This document shows, in pieces, positions 9,905 through 20,638 of a DNA stretch of 64,000 bases. Source of the DNA: an uncultured Methylophaga sp. (GTDB lineage Bacteria; Pseudomonadota; Gammaproteobacteria; Nitrosococcales; Methylophagaceae); contig CAJXKF010000005.1 of the NCBI GenBank assembly GCA_913055695.1, positions 124,001-188,000 of the forward strand, in the 5' to 3' direction. Each line of letters starts with the position of its first letter. Position 1 is the stretch's first letter. Made by a program: the position numbers and the translations under genes. Below the pieces are notes generated by a model. It did not search any database, was not told the DNA's origin, and saw only the letters and a list, made by a program, of their open reading frames with translations.

Positions 9905-10570
9905 ATGATACGTAAATTCCCAAGCCTCAGCATCTTTGTACTTGCGTTTGTTTCTTTTAACACCCAGGCAGGCCAGCTTTACCGCTTTCCGGACGAAAAC
10001 GGTGTACCGACCCTGAGCCGCAGTCTGCCACCGGAAGCCGCTCAGAAAGGCTATGACATTATCGACGACAAGAGCATGCGCCTGATTGAGCGGGTCCCGC
10101 CGGCACCGACCGAAGCTGAGATTGAGGCATTCAAAGCGGAACAGGCACGTGAGGCTGAACGTCAGCGTCAACAGGCTATAGAAGCCAGACAACTCGAGCA
10201 GGCACAACAAAAACAGCGACAATATGACCGCACTCTGCTGCTCACTTACCCGACTGAATCGGACCTGATCGCGGCCCGTGACCGGGATATCGGCTACCGT
10301 CAGGAGCAGATAGATTTATTATCGGAAAAGCTGCCAAAGTTGCAGGAAAGGCTGGAAACCGTACAGAAAGAAGCGGCTGAACGCGAACTCAATGGCGGTA
10401 AGATTACCGCCAATATGCAAAAGCGTCTCGATGCCGCTAAGGAAGAAATTCAGGTACGTAAACAGGCCATCGAGAAATACCAGGCCGAAATCAAACAGCT
10501 ACAGGCTCAGTACCAACAGGATATGCAACGTCTGAGACAACTGCGCGGTACGCAGGCCAGGCAGGACTAG
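9905..10570 (+). CDS. Secreted coiled-coil protein with DUF4124-like N terminus
   Basis: Predicted periplasmic protein of unknown function. Two adjacent ATGs at 9902 and 9905 are possible; the second has the better spacing to AAAGG (9895-9899). A signal peptide ends at about NTQA-G. The next residues, [20 protein letters not shown], resemble the DUF4124 pattern (tyrosine, short strand, DxxG). From about residue 65 the protein is almost entirely charged and glutamine-rich, consistent with two long coiled coils separated by a short [12 protein letters not shown] break. The 3' end overlaps the convergent hisC by 4 bases. Confidence 0.7.
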   Translation: MIRKFPSLSIFVLAFVSFNTQAGQLYRFPDENGVPTLSRSLPPEAAQKGYDIIDDKSMRLIERVPPAPTEAEIEAFKAEQAREAERQRQQAIEARQLEQAQQKQRQYDRTLLLTYPTESDLIAARDRDIGYRQEQIDLLSEKLPKLQERLETVQKEAAERELNGGKITANMQKRLDAAKEEIQVRKQAIEKYQAEIKQLQAQYQQDMQRLRQLRGTQARQD

Positions 10571-11622
10571 ACCAGCGTATCGATCACCGATAGCAGGTGC
10601 TGATTTTCGCTCGGTGTGCCGATAGTTATTCGCAGAAACTGATCAATACGGCGCTTGTTGAAGTGACGCACAATCACCCCCTCTTTGCGTAAACCGGCAG
10701 CCAGATCGGCGGCATCATGTTCCGGATGACGGACAAACACAAAATTGGCCGCGGATGGCAGCACTTCAAAACCCAGCTCCTCTAGTCCCTGAGTCACCTT
10801 ATCCCGGCTCAGAATTACCTTGTCACAGGTCTCTTTGAAGTAGGGCCGGTCACGGAAAGCAGCCACCGCTGCAGCTTCGGCCAGACTGTCCAGCGGATAG
10901 GAGTTAAAGCTGTCCTTGACCCTTACCAGCGCCTCAATCAAATCAGCATGGCCCACGGCAAAGCCAATCCGCATGCCTGCCAGTGAGCGGGATTTGGACA
11001 GCGTCTGGGTCACCAGCAGGTTGGGATATTGCTGGGTCAGCGGAATGGCCGTTTCGCCGCCAAAATCGATATAGGCTTCATCCACCACCACCACCGAATC
11101 CTGATTGTTCTGCAGCAAACGTTCAATCTCAGCCACGCTCAGCAGACAGCCGGTAGGGGCATTGGGATTAGGGAAAATAATACCGCCGTTATCACGCAGG
11201 TAATCATTGATATCGACCTGGAAATCCGCCGTCAGCGGCACTGTCTGATAGTCGATTTTATAGAGCTGGCAGTAAACCGGATAAAAGCTGTAAGTTATAT
11301 CCGGAAACAGCAAGGGCGGTTCATGCTGAAACAGGGCATGGAAGATATGCCCCAGCACTTCATCGGAACCGTTACCGACAAACACATTCGCTGTGTTGAC
11401 CTTGTAATAATCGGCAATGGTCTGTTTCAGCTCATGTGAGGTGGGATCCGGATACAGCCGCAGACGATCGCTGACACCCAGTTGAATCGCTTCCAGTACC
11501 TTGGGTGAAGGTCCGTAAGGATTCTCATTGGTGTTGAGCTTGACCAGGTTAGCCATTTTCGGCTGTTCACCCGGCACATAGGGCTGCAGATTATGGACAA
11601 AGGCGCTCCAGTAGCGACTCAT
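10567..11622 (-). CDS. hisC: Histidinol-phosphate aminotransferase
   Basis: PLP-dependent class II aminotransferase that converts imidazole acetol phosphate to histidinol phosphate. 351 residues. The PLP-lysine segment is [30 protein letters not shown] and [11 protein letters not shown] are also characteristic. It lies 2 bases after hisD and ends the mla-murA-hisGDC run. The his genes here are hisG, hisD and hisC only; the remaining his genes must lie elsewhere. Confidence 0.95.
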   Translation of the reverse strand: MSRYWSAFVHNLQPYVPGEQPKMANLVKLNTNENPYGPSPKVLEAIQLGVSDRLRLYPDPTSHELKQTIADYYKVNTANVFVGNGSDEVLGHIFHALFQHEPPLLFPDITYSFYPVYCQLYKIDYQTVPLTADFQVDINDYLRDNGGIIFPNPNAPTGCLLSVAEIERLLQNNQDSVVVVDEAYIDFGGETAIPLTQQYPNLLVTQTLSKSRSLAGMRIGFAVGHADLIEALVRVKDSFNSYPLDSLAEAAAVAAFRDRPYFKETCDKVILSRDKVTQGLEELGFEVLPSAANFVFVRHPEHDAADLAAGLRKEGVIVRHFNKRRIDQFLRITIGTPSENQHLLSVIDTLV

Positions 11623-11624
11623 GT

Positions 11625-12926
11625 TTAATCCTTCAGACGATATTCAGCACTGCGCGCATGCGCGCTCAGGCTCTCACCCCGGGCTAACACCGAGGCGACT
11701 TTGCCCAGGGTCTGAGCTCCCTGATCAGAAACCTGGATCAGGCTGGAACGCTTCTGGAAATCATACACACCAAGTGGTGAGCTGAAACGGGCGGTCCGTG
11801 AAGTCGGCAGCACGTGGTTAGGGCCGGCGCAATAGTCGCCCAGCGCTTCCGGTGTATAACGCCCCAGGAAAATCGCACCGGCGTGGCGGATTTTCTTAGC
11901 CATTTCCATCGGCTCATCAACCGATAATTCCAGGTGTTCGGCAGCGATAAAGTTAGCGACTTCAATCGCTTTATCCATATCGTCAACATGAATCAAAGCA
12001 GCCCGGTTCTGCAGTGAGGTGCTAATGATGTCTTTGCGTTCCATGGTCGGTAACAGGCGATCAATCGCCTCTTTAACTTTGACCAGGAAACCGGCATCGG
12101 GTGAAATCAGAATCGACTGGGCATCTTCATCATGTTCGGCCTGCGAGAACAGATCCATCGCAATCCAGTCCGGATCGGTCTTACCGTCACAAATCACCAG
12201 AATTTCAGACGGACCGGCAATCATATCGATACCGACGGTGCCAAATACCATGCCTTTGGCCGTCGCTACAAAAATATTACCGGGGCCGACAATCTTGTCG
12301 ACCTGTGGAATGGTCTCAGTGCCATAGGCTAAAGCGGCCACTGCCTGAGCACCACCAATCGCAAAAATACGATCGACACCGGCAACAGCAGCGGCAGCCA
12401 ATACCAGTTCATTGACTTCACCGTCCGGGGTCGGTACCACCATGATGAGTTCACCCACACCGGCGACTTTGGCAGGAATCGCATTCATCAGCACCGATGA
12501 GGGATAAGCCGCCTTGCCACCCGGCACATAGAGACCGGCCCGGTCCAATGGCGTCACCTGCTGCCCCAGCACTGTGCCGTCGGCTTCGGTATAACTCCAG
12601 GATTCCTGTTTCTGATGCTCGTGATATTTGCGGACGCGATCAGCAGCGGCTTCCAGCGCCTGGCGCTGATTCTGAGGGATATTTTTCAGCGCGGCATGGG
12701 CGCGATCCAGTGAAATCTCCAGATCGGCCATAGTCTCGGCGGTGACCCGATCAAAACGGCGGCTGTATTCAATCACCGCGGCATCGCCATTTGATTTCAC
12801 CGCTGCCAGGATTTCTCTGACAATGGAAGTGACTTTGTCATCTGACACGCCTTCCCAGGCCAGCAGGGTTTCCAGTTGCGGCCAGAAATCCGCCTGTGCG
12901 GCATCCAACTGTTTAATTTCAAGCAT
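11625..12926 (-). CDS. hisD: Histidinol dehydrogenase
   Basis: Catalyses the last two steps of histidine synthesis, oxidising histidinol to histidine with two NAD. 433 residues, the family norm. Zinc-site and signature regions include [20 protein letters not shown] and [28 protein letters not shown] is the conserved central strand. The start overlaps the hisG stop by 8 bases, so translation is coupled. Confidence 0.97.
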   Translation of the reverse strand: MLEIKQLDAAQADFWPQLETLLAWEGVSDDKVTSIVREILAAVKSNGDAAVIEYSRRFDRVTAETMADLEISLDRAHAALKNIPQNQRQALEAAADRVRKYHEHQKQESWSYTEADGTVLGQQVTPLDRAGLYVPGGKAAYPSSVLMNAIPAKVAGVGELIMVVPTPDGEVNELVLAAAAVAGVDRIFAIGGAQAVAALAYGTETIPQVDKIVGPGNIFVATAKGMVFGTVGIDMIAGPSEILVICDGKTDPDWIAMDLFSQAEHDEDAQSILISPDAGFLVKVKEAIDRLLPTMERKDIISTSLQNRAALIHVDDMDKAIEVANFIAAEHLELSVDEPMEMAKKIRHAGAIFLGRYTPEALGDYCAGPNHVLPTSRTARFSSPLGVYDFQKRSSLIQVSDQGAQTLGKVASVLARGESLSAHARSAEYRLKD

Positions 12927-13562
12927 TACTCTGTTCTCTTACTGCGTTGCGGATTTGTTCGATAAACGTCTGAATCCGCTTATGCTTCATTTTCATCGAC
13001 GCTTTATTGACCACTAAACGCGAGCTGATATCCGCGATATGTTCCATTGGTACCAGACCGTTGGCGCGCAGTGTGTTGCCGGTGTCCACTACATCAACAA
13101 TACGGTCTGCAAGACCGACCAGCGGCGCCAGTTCCATCGAACCGTAGAGTTTGATGATTTCCACCTGTTCGCCCTTCTCGGCATAAAAACGGCGGGTACT
13201 CTCAACAAATTTGGTAGCGACCTTGAGGCGTCCGTTGGATACCGGCTCATCAGGCTTACCGGCGGTCATCAGCTTGCAGCAGGCGATTCTCAGATCAACC
13301 GGCTCATACAGCTCGGCATGAGGATGTTCCATCAGGACATCTTTACCGGCGACCCCGATGTCGGCACCACCATATTCAACATAGGTCGGCACATCGGAAG
13401 CGCGGACGATAATCAGATTGACATCAGGCTGGTTGGTTTCCAGTATCAGCTTGCGGCTGGTTTCAGGATCATCCAGCGGTTCGATACCGGCGGCCTTGAG
13501 TAATGGCAGGGTTTCTTTGAAGATCCGCCCTTTTGACAATGCCAGCGTCAATGTTTCAGACA

Positions 13563-13563
<1 letters not shown>
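12919..13563 (-). CDS. hisG: ATP phosphoribosyltransferase, short form
   Basis: First and feedback-controlled step of histidine synthesis. At 214 residues this is the short HisG(S) form, which lacks the C-terminal ACT-like regulatory domain and works only in complex with HisZ. The motif [32 protein letters not shown] (about 150-180) is the PRPP-binding region. No hisZ is in the window. The start abuts the murA stop (one base shared). Confidence 0.95.
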
Positions 13564-14852
<1,289 letters not shown>

Positions 14853-14868
14853 TCAGGCTCGCGTCAGC

Positions 14869-15093
14869 TTAACGGGGGGCGGATGTTTTCAGGCCCAGTG
14901 CGTGCAGTTCACCACTGGTAAAACGGTCACCTAAAGTCGCCTTGACCATCTTGTGCTGTTCAATCAGGCTCTTGCCGGCAAAGGAGGCACTGACGACCAC
15001 AGCATCAAAATGCTGACCGTCATCACCTTTCACTTCCACCTCGGCATCGGGCAGACCTGCTTCGATCAGGGCTTTTATTTCAGAAGCTTTCAT
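14869..15093 (-). CDS. ibaG: BolA/IbaG family protein
   Basis: Small BolA-fold protein, 74 residues. Family members act with monothiol glutaredoxins in iron-sulfur cluster handling and acid stress. The helix-turn segment SLIEQHKMVKATLGDRF and the following SGELHALGLKT are characteristic. Its place between mlaB and murA is the standard ibaG (yrbA) locus, which favours IbaG over BolA itself. Confidence 0.92.
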   Translation of the reverse strand: MKASEIKALIEAGLPDAEVEVKGDDGQHFDAVVVSASFAGKSLIEQHKMVKATLGDRFTSGELHALGLKTSAPR

Positions 15094-15116
15094 ATCAGAT
15101 TATCAATTCGATTTGG

Positions 15117-15422
15117 TTATTTAACAGGTAAAATCTCATCCAGGCCGCTGGCCTTGGCAATCGCCAGCATTTGTGCCGGGACATGCTGAAATTCAATAGG
15201 CTTGCTTCCCTGCCGGGCCTGGCGCATCCATGACACCAGTAAAGCCAAACCCGCACTGTCGGCGCGGGTTACATTGGCAAGATCGATATCCAGTCTGGCG
15301 GCAGTGTCGAACAGGCTCGTCGACTTTGACAAGACTGCTGTGGCGGTTTCCAGAGTCAGCTCACCGCTGACGTTGTATACCTGACTGTCAGTGTCAAAGC
15401 TGATGCTGAATAAGTCGCTCAT
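15117..15422 (-). CDS. mlaB: Phospholipid transport STAS protein MlaB
   Basis: STAS-domain cytoplasmic subunit that binds MlaF and stabilises the MlaFEDB lipid transporter. 101 residues. The anti-sigma-antagonist-like core includes DIDLANVTRADSAGLALLVSW, whose DSAG turn is the conserved STAS helix start. Its start overlaps the mlaC stop by 4 bases. A low-similarity subunit, called mainly from the STAS motif and operon position. Confidence 0.9.
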   Translation of the reverse strand: MSDLFSISFDTDSQVYNVSGELTLETATAVLSKSTSLFDTAARLDIDLANVTRADSAGLALLVSWMRQARQGSKPIEFQHVPAQMLAIAKASGLDEILPVK

Positions 15423-16057
15423 GTTTTAACTTTTTGATTACGTTCAGCCAGGTCCTTGATCAGCTGGTCCATACCACCGCTGCGGATTTCGTTGGCAAAG
15501 CTGGAGCGATAGTTGGTCACCAGGCTGATGCCATCAATTTTGACGTCATACACTTTCCAGGCATCCTGTTTGTTCTGATACAGGGACAGAGACATACCGA
15601 TTGACGGGCCGCCTTTTTGCACCACTTCCATCGGCACCGTCACCCGTTTGCGGCTCAGATCATCGCGAAACGGCAGCATCAGGATTTCTTCGTCAGTGTA
15701 CTCCAGCATCGCGGTTGAATAAGTTCTGATTAACAGGAGACGAAATTCTTCGATGAAGCGCTCGCGCTGATCGGCATTGGCTGCACGCCAGTTTTTACCC
15801 AGAGCCAGTTTCGACATTTTCTCAAAGTCGAAATGTGGCATCAGTATATCCTCAACCAGTTCGTAGATTTTCTCGGGATCCGCTTCAAGCTCGGCTTCAT
15901 TATCCTTCAATGCTTTGAGCATATCGTCCGAGGCTTTTTTAACCAGTGCCTGTGGTTCCGGCATCGCTTCCGCTGAGGCTTTAACTGGACTGAAAGCCAG
16001 CATTAATGCTGCCAGCATCAGCAGCGCCTGCATCATGGTTTTATTCAGCATGGTCAT
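15419..16057 (-). CDS. mlaC: Periplasmic phospholipid shuttle MlaC
   Basis: Soluble periplasmic carrier of phospholipids between the outer-membrane MlaA complex and MlaFEDB. 212 residues with a signal peptide ending near SAEA. Contains the MlaC/Ttg2D core with DFEKMSKLALGKNW and VYDVKIDGISLVTNYRSSF, the second of which is the most conserved stretch. mlaA is not in the window. Confidence 0.94.
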   Translation of the reverse strand: MTMLNKTMMQALLMLAALMLAFSPVKASAEAMPEPQALVKKASDDMLKALKDNEAELEADPEKIYELVEDILMPHFDFEKMSKLALGKNWRAANADQRERFIEEFRLLLIRTYSTAMLEYTDEEILMLPFRDDLSRKRVTVPMEVVQKGGPSIGMSLSLYQNKQDAWKVYDVKIDGISLVTNYRSSFANEIRSGGMDQLIKDLAERNQKVKT

Positions 16058-16524
16058 TATTCTTCACCTTCCGCTTTGCTATAGAGGAATTGTCCGATGA
16101 CCTGTTCAAGCACCAGGGCGGGCTGGGTCAGGTCTATGACATCCCCGTCTTGTAAAAATTCTTCTTCAGCACCGGCTACCAGACCGATGTACTGTTCACC
16201 CAACAGGCCTGCAGTGTAGATGCTGGCAGAGGTGTCGTATGGAATATTGTCAAACTGGGAATACATGTTGATGGTGACTTCAGCATTATAAGTCGTCGGG
16301 TCAAGATTAATCGATGAGACCCGGCCCACACGTACACCCGCCATCGTCACCGGAGCCCGGACCTTGAGGCCGCCGATATTCTCGAATTCTGCAGTGACCT
16401 GGTAACCGGCTTCATCGGTGAAGTCACCCAGATTGCTGACTTTCATCGCCAGCATAAACAGGGCAGCAATACCCGCGGCAACAAACATCCCGACAATAAT
16501 TTCGGTACTCTTATTCTGCATCAT
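16057..16524 (-). CDS. mlaD: MCE-domain protein MlaD
   Basis: Inner-membrane anchored, hexameric MCE ring subunit of the MlaFEDB transporter. 155 residues. One N-terminal membrane helix (about 9-27) is followed by a single MCE domain, with GLKVRAPVTMAGVRVGRVSSI as its signature and ASIYTAGLLGEQYIGL in the pore-loop region. Starts 2 bases after the mlaE stop and shares a base with mlaC. Confidence 0.95.
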   Translation of the reverse strand: MMQNKSTEIIVGMFVAAGIAALFMLAMKVSNLGDFTDEAGYQVTAEFENIGGLKVRAPVTMAGVRVGRVSSINLDPTTYNAEVTINMYSQFDNIPYDTSASIYTAGLLGEQYIGLVAGAEEEFLQDGDVIDLTQPALVLEQVIGQFLYSKAEGEE

Positions 16525-16526
16525 TA

Positions 16527-17309
16527 TTATTCATCTCCAAACATCAACGCAGTCAGCACAAAGTCCAGCCCCAGAATCGCAAACGCAGAATGCACTACTG
16601 TGCGCGTCGTTGCTCTTCCGACCCCTTCTGAAGTCGGTATGGCATCATGCCCCTCAAACAAAGCAATCCAGGTCACTACAAACCCGAACACAACACTTTT
16701 GATGACGCCGTTCATGATGTCATCGTAAAAATCGGTTTTGGCCTGCATCTGTGACCAGAACGCACCGTCATCAACGCCGAGCAAGCCATGCCCCACCAGG
16801 AAGGCACCAATAATACCCACCGCACTGAAAATAGCTGCCAGTAAGGGCATGGAAATAAGACCTGCCATAAAACGCGGTGCGATAACGCGGCGAATCGGAT
16901 CCACCGCCATCATTTCCATGCCGGACAGTTGTTCGGTGCTTTTCATCAGACCGATTTCTGCCGTCAGCGCAGAACCGGCTCGACCGGCAAACAGCAGGGC
17001 ACTGACTACAGGCCCGAGTTCACGTACCAGTGACAGTGATACCAACACGCCCAGCGATTCCTCAGCACCGAAATCCACCAGCGTATTATACCCCTGCAGG
17101 CCTAGTACCATACCCACGAACAGGCCTGAAATAAGGATAATCAGCAGCGACAGAACACCGACCGAGTAGACCTGTTGAATCACCAGCGAAAAACGCAGAA
17201 ACAGGCCTGGAATACCAGCCAGAATATGCAGCAGGAACAGGTGGCCCCTGCCAAGACGCTCGAAAGTGCCCAGTCCCCAGCGGCCGAGACTGCGAATCAG
17301 GTTAATCAT
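16527..17309 (-). CDS. mlaE: Lipid ABC transporter permease MlaE
   Basis: Permease of the retrograde or anterograde phospholipid ABC transporter. 260 residues, with about five to six hydrophobic segments. The conserved [25 protein letters not shown] and REIGPVV-like (here [19 protein letters not shown]) regions identify the MlaE/Ttg2B family. Overlaps mlaF by 4 bases (start inside the mlaF stop region). Confidence 0.95.
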   Translation of the reverse strand: MINLIRSLGRWGLGTFERLGRGHLFLLHILAGIPGLFLRFSLVIQQVYSVGVLSLLIILISGLFVGMVLGLQGYNTLVDFGAEESLGVLVSLSLVRELGPVVSALLFAGRAGSALTAEIGLMKSTEQLSGMEMMAVDPIRRVIAPRFMAGLISMPLLAAIFSAVGIIGAFLVGHGLLGVDDGAFWSQMQAKTDFYDDIMNGVIKSVVFGFVVTWIALFEGHDAIPTSEGVGRATTRTVVHSAFAILGLDFVLTALMFGDE

Positions 17310-18124
17310 GCATATTCCTCTGGCTTGAGTAAGTCTTCGTCAAAGTCGGGACCGGCATAATGGAACGGCACCGGACCGTCCGGTAAGCCTTGCATAAACT
17401 GCTGTACCCATTGCGAGCCGGAACGGCGCAACTGCACCGGCGAGCCATGCTCAATAATCTTGCCGCCTGATAATAAATAGATATAGTCAGCAATTTCCGC
17501 TGTTTCGGCCACATCATGTGACACCACGATGCTGGTCAGCCCCATTGCATCGTTCATACGATGGATCAGGTTCACCAGGGTGCCCATCGAAATCGGATCC
17601 TGACCGGTGAAGGGCTCGTCGTACATGATCATCATCGGTTCCAGCGCAACCGCACGAGCCAGCGCTACGCGACGCGCCATACCACCAGACAGTTCGGCTG
17701 GTTGTAGATTACGGGCATTGCGCAGACCCACTGCCTGCAGTTTCATCAGCACCAGATCACGAATCATCGACTCGGGCAGGTTAGTATGCTCTCTGAGGGG
17801 AAAAGCCACATTATCGTAAACGGTGAGGTCAGTCAGCAAGGCGCCGCTCTGAAACAACATGCCCATCCGCTTACGCAGCTCATAGAGATCTGAGCGGGAA
17901 AGCTTGTGAACATTCTGACCATCAACTTCAATCGTGCCTTTGTCAGGACGAAGCTGACCGCCAATCAACTTTAATAAAGTGGTTTTACCGGTGCCGCTTG
18001 GGCCCATGATAGCCGTAACTTTGCCGCGCTCAATATCAATGTTGACGCCTTCAAAGATGGCACGGTTACCACGATAAAAGTGCAAGTCCCTGATCTTTAT
18101 CAGTGGCACAGGTTTCTCCAGCAT
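17306..18124 (-). CDS. mlaF: Lipid ABC transporter ATP-binding protein MlaF
   Basis: ATPase of the MlaFEDB complex. Walker [18 protein letters not shown]-loop region, ABC signature [16 protein letters not shown] and Walker [14 protein letters not shown] are all present. The frame is open to a GTG at 18169, but neither site has a clear ribosome-binding sequence; the ATG at 18124 gives [19 protein letters not shown], which fits the family N terminus. First gene of mlaFEDCB-ibaG-murA-hisGDC, divergent from the mxaD-like gene. Confidence 0.94.
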   Translation of the reverse strand: MLEKPVPLIKIRDLHFYRGNRAIFEGVNIDIERGKVTAIMGPSGTGKTTLLKLIGGQLRPDKGTIEVDGQNVHKLSRSDLYELRKRMGMLFQSGALLTDLTVYDNVAFPLREHTNLPESMIRDLVLMKLQAVGLRNARNLQPAELSGGMARRVALARAVALEPMMIMYDEPFTGQDPISMGTLVNLIHRMNDAMGLTSIVVSHDVAETAEIADYIYLLSGGKIIEHGSPVQLRRSGSQWVQQFMQGLPDGPVPFHYAGPDFDEDLLKPEEYA

Positions 18125-18332
18125 TATCAGTCGTGAATGAAAGGTCGTTAATTTTGGTGAATAAGCCACACTAAGTCAAATTGGCTTATGGAAAAAAACA
18201 GGCTTATCCGCTAGAGTGTGCACACCAGTTTTTGGTCTTAAGGGAATAATTCACATTGGCATCTGTTCAGATTCCGTTCAGACTTCCTGTGCTAATGTCC
18301 TTTACGCATTCATAATAAATCGGAGAGATATG

Positions 18333-18896
18333 ATGAAGAAGTTTTTACAATTCTTTGCAACTGCCCTGATGGTAGTCCCAATGCTGGCAGTGGCCCACGG
18401 TCCGACCCGCCAGCAGGTCAAAGAAAGCGTTTTCATTAACGCTGCCCCTGAGAAAGTCTGGGAAGTTGTCGGTGACTTTGCGGGTCTGCACAACTGGCAT
18501 CCTGCTGTCGCCAGCACTGAAATGAAAAACGATAAAGTTCGTGTTTTGACACTGAAAACCGAAGGTAATCCAACTATCACCGAAGAACTGGATAAACTCG
18601 ACGACGAAAAAATGATGCTGGTTTACACCATCGAAGATATGAGCGTTGTCAAAACCATCACCTTCAACAGCCAGGACACGCCTTATTACACCCTGCCGGT
18701 CAACAACTACAAAGCATGGTTGACCGTTAAACCGAAAGACGGTGGTTCTGAAGTCACCTGGAAAGCGAAATTCTATCGTGCTTTCATGGCCAACCCTCCA
18801 GTGCCTGAAGGTCAAAGTGATGAAGATGCTGTCAAAGCAATCGAAGACGTCGCTAAAGCCGGCCTGAACAACCTGAAAGCGATTCTGGAAAAATAA
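18333..18896 (+). CDS. MxaD-like SRPBCC periplasmic protein
   Basis: Exported lipid/START-fold (SRPBCC) protein. The frame is open from 18216, but GGAGAG at 18322-18327 points to the tandem ATGs at 18330 or 18333 and a signal peptide cut after AVA. The mature start HGPTRQQVKESVFINAAPEKVW closely resembles MxaD of methanol-oxidising bacteria, which aids electron transfer from methanol dehydrogenase to cytochrome cL. LPVNNYKAWLTVKP and EVTWKAKFYRAF are further similar segments. No other mxa genes are nearby, so the exact role is inferred. Its stop overlaps the next ATG by one base. Confidence 0.8.
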   Translation: MKKFLQFFATALMVVPMLAVAHGPTRQQVKESVFINAAPEKVWEVVGDFAGLHNWHPAVASTEMKNDKVRVLTLKTEGNPTITEELDKLDDEKMMLVYTIEDMSVVKTITFNSQDTPYYTLPVNNYKAWLTVKPKDGGSEVTWKAKFYRAFMANPPVPEGQSDEDAVKAIEDVAKAGLNNLKAILEK

Positions 18897-19891
18897 TGCG
18901 ATTCGCGCTGAATCAGCCAAACAAAAAGGCGACCCGGTTACGGGTCGCCTTTTTTGTGACACTTGCGCTGACACTCACAGGCTGTTTTGGTGACGACAAG
19001 CAATATGCCCTTATCACCAATCAGCTTGCCGACAATGTCAGTGTGATTGACGTCGAGGCCGGTGAAGTCATCAAGGAAATCACTGTCGGAGATGCACCCG
19101 CGGGTGTGGCTGTCAGCACTGAGGCTGCCCGTGCTTTCGTGACCAATCCGGACAGTCGAACTGTCTCTGTTATTAACCTGCAGACTCTCGAAGAGTTACG
19201 TCAGATAAAAGTCGGCGCAGGCCCAGTCGGCATTGTCGCAGACCGTCGTGGTGAACGTGTCTATGTCGCTGACTGGTACGAAAACCGCATCAGCGTCGTT
19301 GAACCGGGGTCCGGTGACATCATTCAGACTATTCCTGTCGGCAAGTCACCAGCCGGCATGGTGCTGGACGAGAGCAAACAGCGACTCTATGTCGCCAATC
19401 GAGACGATAATGCGATAGCCTTTGTTGATCTTGAAAAAGGACAGGTGGTTCGGAGCGTCAGTGTCGGTAAGTCTCCGTTTGGCATGGCCATAACACCAGA
19501 CGGACGCTATATCTACAGCGTTAATGTACAAAGCAGTAATGTCACGGTGATTGATACCGAAACCGCGGAAGTGGTGACAACCATTCCGGTCGGTGAATGG
19601 CCTTACTGTGCAGTGGTCAGCCCGGATGGCAGCAAGCTCTATGTTACCAATCAGGATGACAGCACCCTCTCAATCATTGATGTTAAAACCCATCAGGTCA
19701 CCAATACCGTCGCTGTTGAAGACACGCCGGAAGGCGTCGACACCTCGGCTGATGGCAGTCTGGTTTATGTCGCTAACTGGGGGAATGGGACCGTTTCCGT
19801 GATTGATGCCATCACTGAAAAGCCACTCAACACCATCAAGGCCGCCACCGGCAGCCGTGCTTTCGGTGAGTTTATAACCACCCTTGAATGA
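18896..19891 (+). CDS. YVTN beta-propeller lipoprotein
   Basis: Predicted lipoprotein: charged n-region NKKATRLR, hydrophobic core and lipobox LTGC with Cys about residue 35, followed by a seven-bladed 40-residue propeller. Blades repeat the YVTN pattern (VYVADWYENRISVVE, LYVANRDDNAIAFVD, LYVTNQDDSTLSIID). Similar proteins accompany PQQ-dependent dehydrogenases in methylotrophs, though YVTN propellers are found widely. It begins on the last base of the mxaD-like stop codon. Unusually, a strong intrinsic terminator (18923-18955) lies inside its signal-peptide codons, so its expression is probably set well below that of the upstream gene. Confidence 0.85.
   Translation: MRFALNQPNKKATRLRVAFFVTLALTLTGCFGDDKQYALITNQLADNVSVIDVEAGEVIKEITVGDAPAGVAVSTEAARAFVTNPDSRTVSVINLQTLEELRQIKVGAGPVGIVADRRGERVYVADWYENRISVVEPGSGDIIQTIPVGKSPAGMVLDESKQRLYVANRDDNAIAFVDLEKGQVVRSVSVGKSPFGMAITPDGRYIYSVNVQSSNVTVIDTETAEVVTTIPVGEWPYCAVVSPDGSKLYVTNQDDSTLSIIDVKTHQVTNTVAVEDTPEGVDTSADGSLVYVANWGNGTVSVIDAITEKPLNTIKAATGSRAFGEFITTLE
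18923..18955 (+). terminator. Intrinsic terminator inside the beta-propeller coding start
   Basis: A perfect 9-bp stem GGCGACCCG / CGGGTCGCC (18928-18936 with 18941-18949) with loop GTTA is followed by six T residues (18950-18955) and preceded by five A residues. By shape it is as good as any terminator in the window, yet it falls within codons 10-20 of the downstream gene. It probably ends most transcripts of the mxaD-like gene. Confidence 0.8.
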
Positions 19892-20636
19892 TAAAGCGAT
19901 TGCTATCGTAGCGCTGGATGACCAGGCGATCGGTCGTGCTCAGGCACTGGCTGATCGTCTGGGCCTTGAACTGGCTACAATCGAGGCGGACAACAGTCAG
20001 CTCTGGCTGAGTGAGCACAGGCTTGCTCTCAAAGTGCCGGACTTCAAACAGCCTTTCTCGATTGATTTCAGCAGCGGTAAATATGATCATCGCCGCCGCT
20101 TCGGTGGCGGCCGCGGTCAAGCGATTGCCCGCGCTGTCGGTTTAAAGCAAGGCCAGACACCCAGTGTGATTGATGCTACCGCAGGCTTTGCCCGGGATGC
20201 CTTTGTGCTGGCAAGTCTGGGCTGTCAGGTCACCATGATTGAGCAAAACCTTGTCATGAGCCTGTTGATTGAGGATGCGCTGTTACGGGCTGCTGATGAC
20301 CCTGACATTGCTGAGATTGCAGATCGGATGCAGCTTCATCAGGCTAATGCGATCAATATACTGGCTGAGGGTAAACTCCAGGCTGATGTGATTTACCTGG
20401 ACCCGATGTACCCCGGCCGCGACAAATCCGCCCTGGTCAAAAAGGAAATGCAGTTATTGCATCAATTGGTCGGCACCGATATCGACAGCGCCGAACTGCT
20501 TGCTGCAGCCCGGGCTAAAGCCGGCAAACGGGTGGTGGTGAAACGCCCCAAAGGCGCCGAATTTGTCGGCGGGCAGAAACCGGCCGCCAGTGTGCACAGT
20601 AAAAATACCCGTTATGATATTTATCCGACGCGCTGA
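19884..20636 (+). CDS. rsmJ: 16S rRNA (guanine1516-N2) methyltransferase RsmJ
   Basis: SAM-dependent methyltransferase that modifies G1516 of 16S rRNA. 250 residues. Visible motifs: FGGGRGQAIARAVG, SAM motif VIDATAGFARDAFVLASLG, and catalytic-loop region YLDPMYPGRDKSALVKKEM, followed by VVVKRPKGA, all typical of RsmJ (YhiQ). The start is taken as TTG at 19884: an in-frame TAA lies just upstream, the ATG at 19888 is in another frame, and the protein N terminus matches the family length. Overlaps the beta-propeller stop by 8 bases. Confidence 0.92.
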   Translation: MNDKAIAIVALDDQAIGRAQALADRLGLELATIEADNSQLWLSEHRLALKVPDFKQPFSIDFSSGKYDHRRRFGGGRGQAIARAVGLKQGQTPSVIDATAGFARDAFVLASLGCQVTMIEQNLVMSLLIEDALLRAADDPDIAEIADRMQLHQANAINILAEGKLQADVIYLDPMYPGRDKSALVKKEMQLLHQLVGTDIDSAELLAAARAKAGKRVVVKRPKGAEFVGGQKPAASVHSKNTRYDIYPTR

Positions 20637-20638
20637 GC

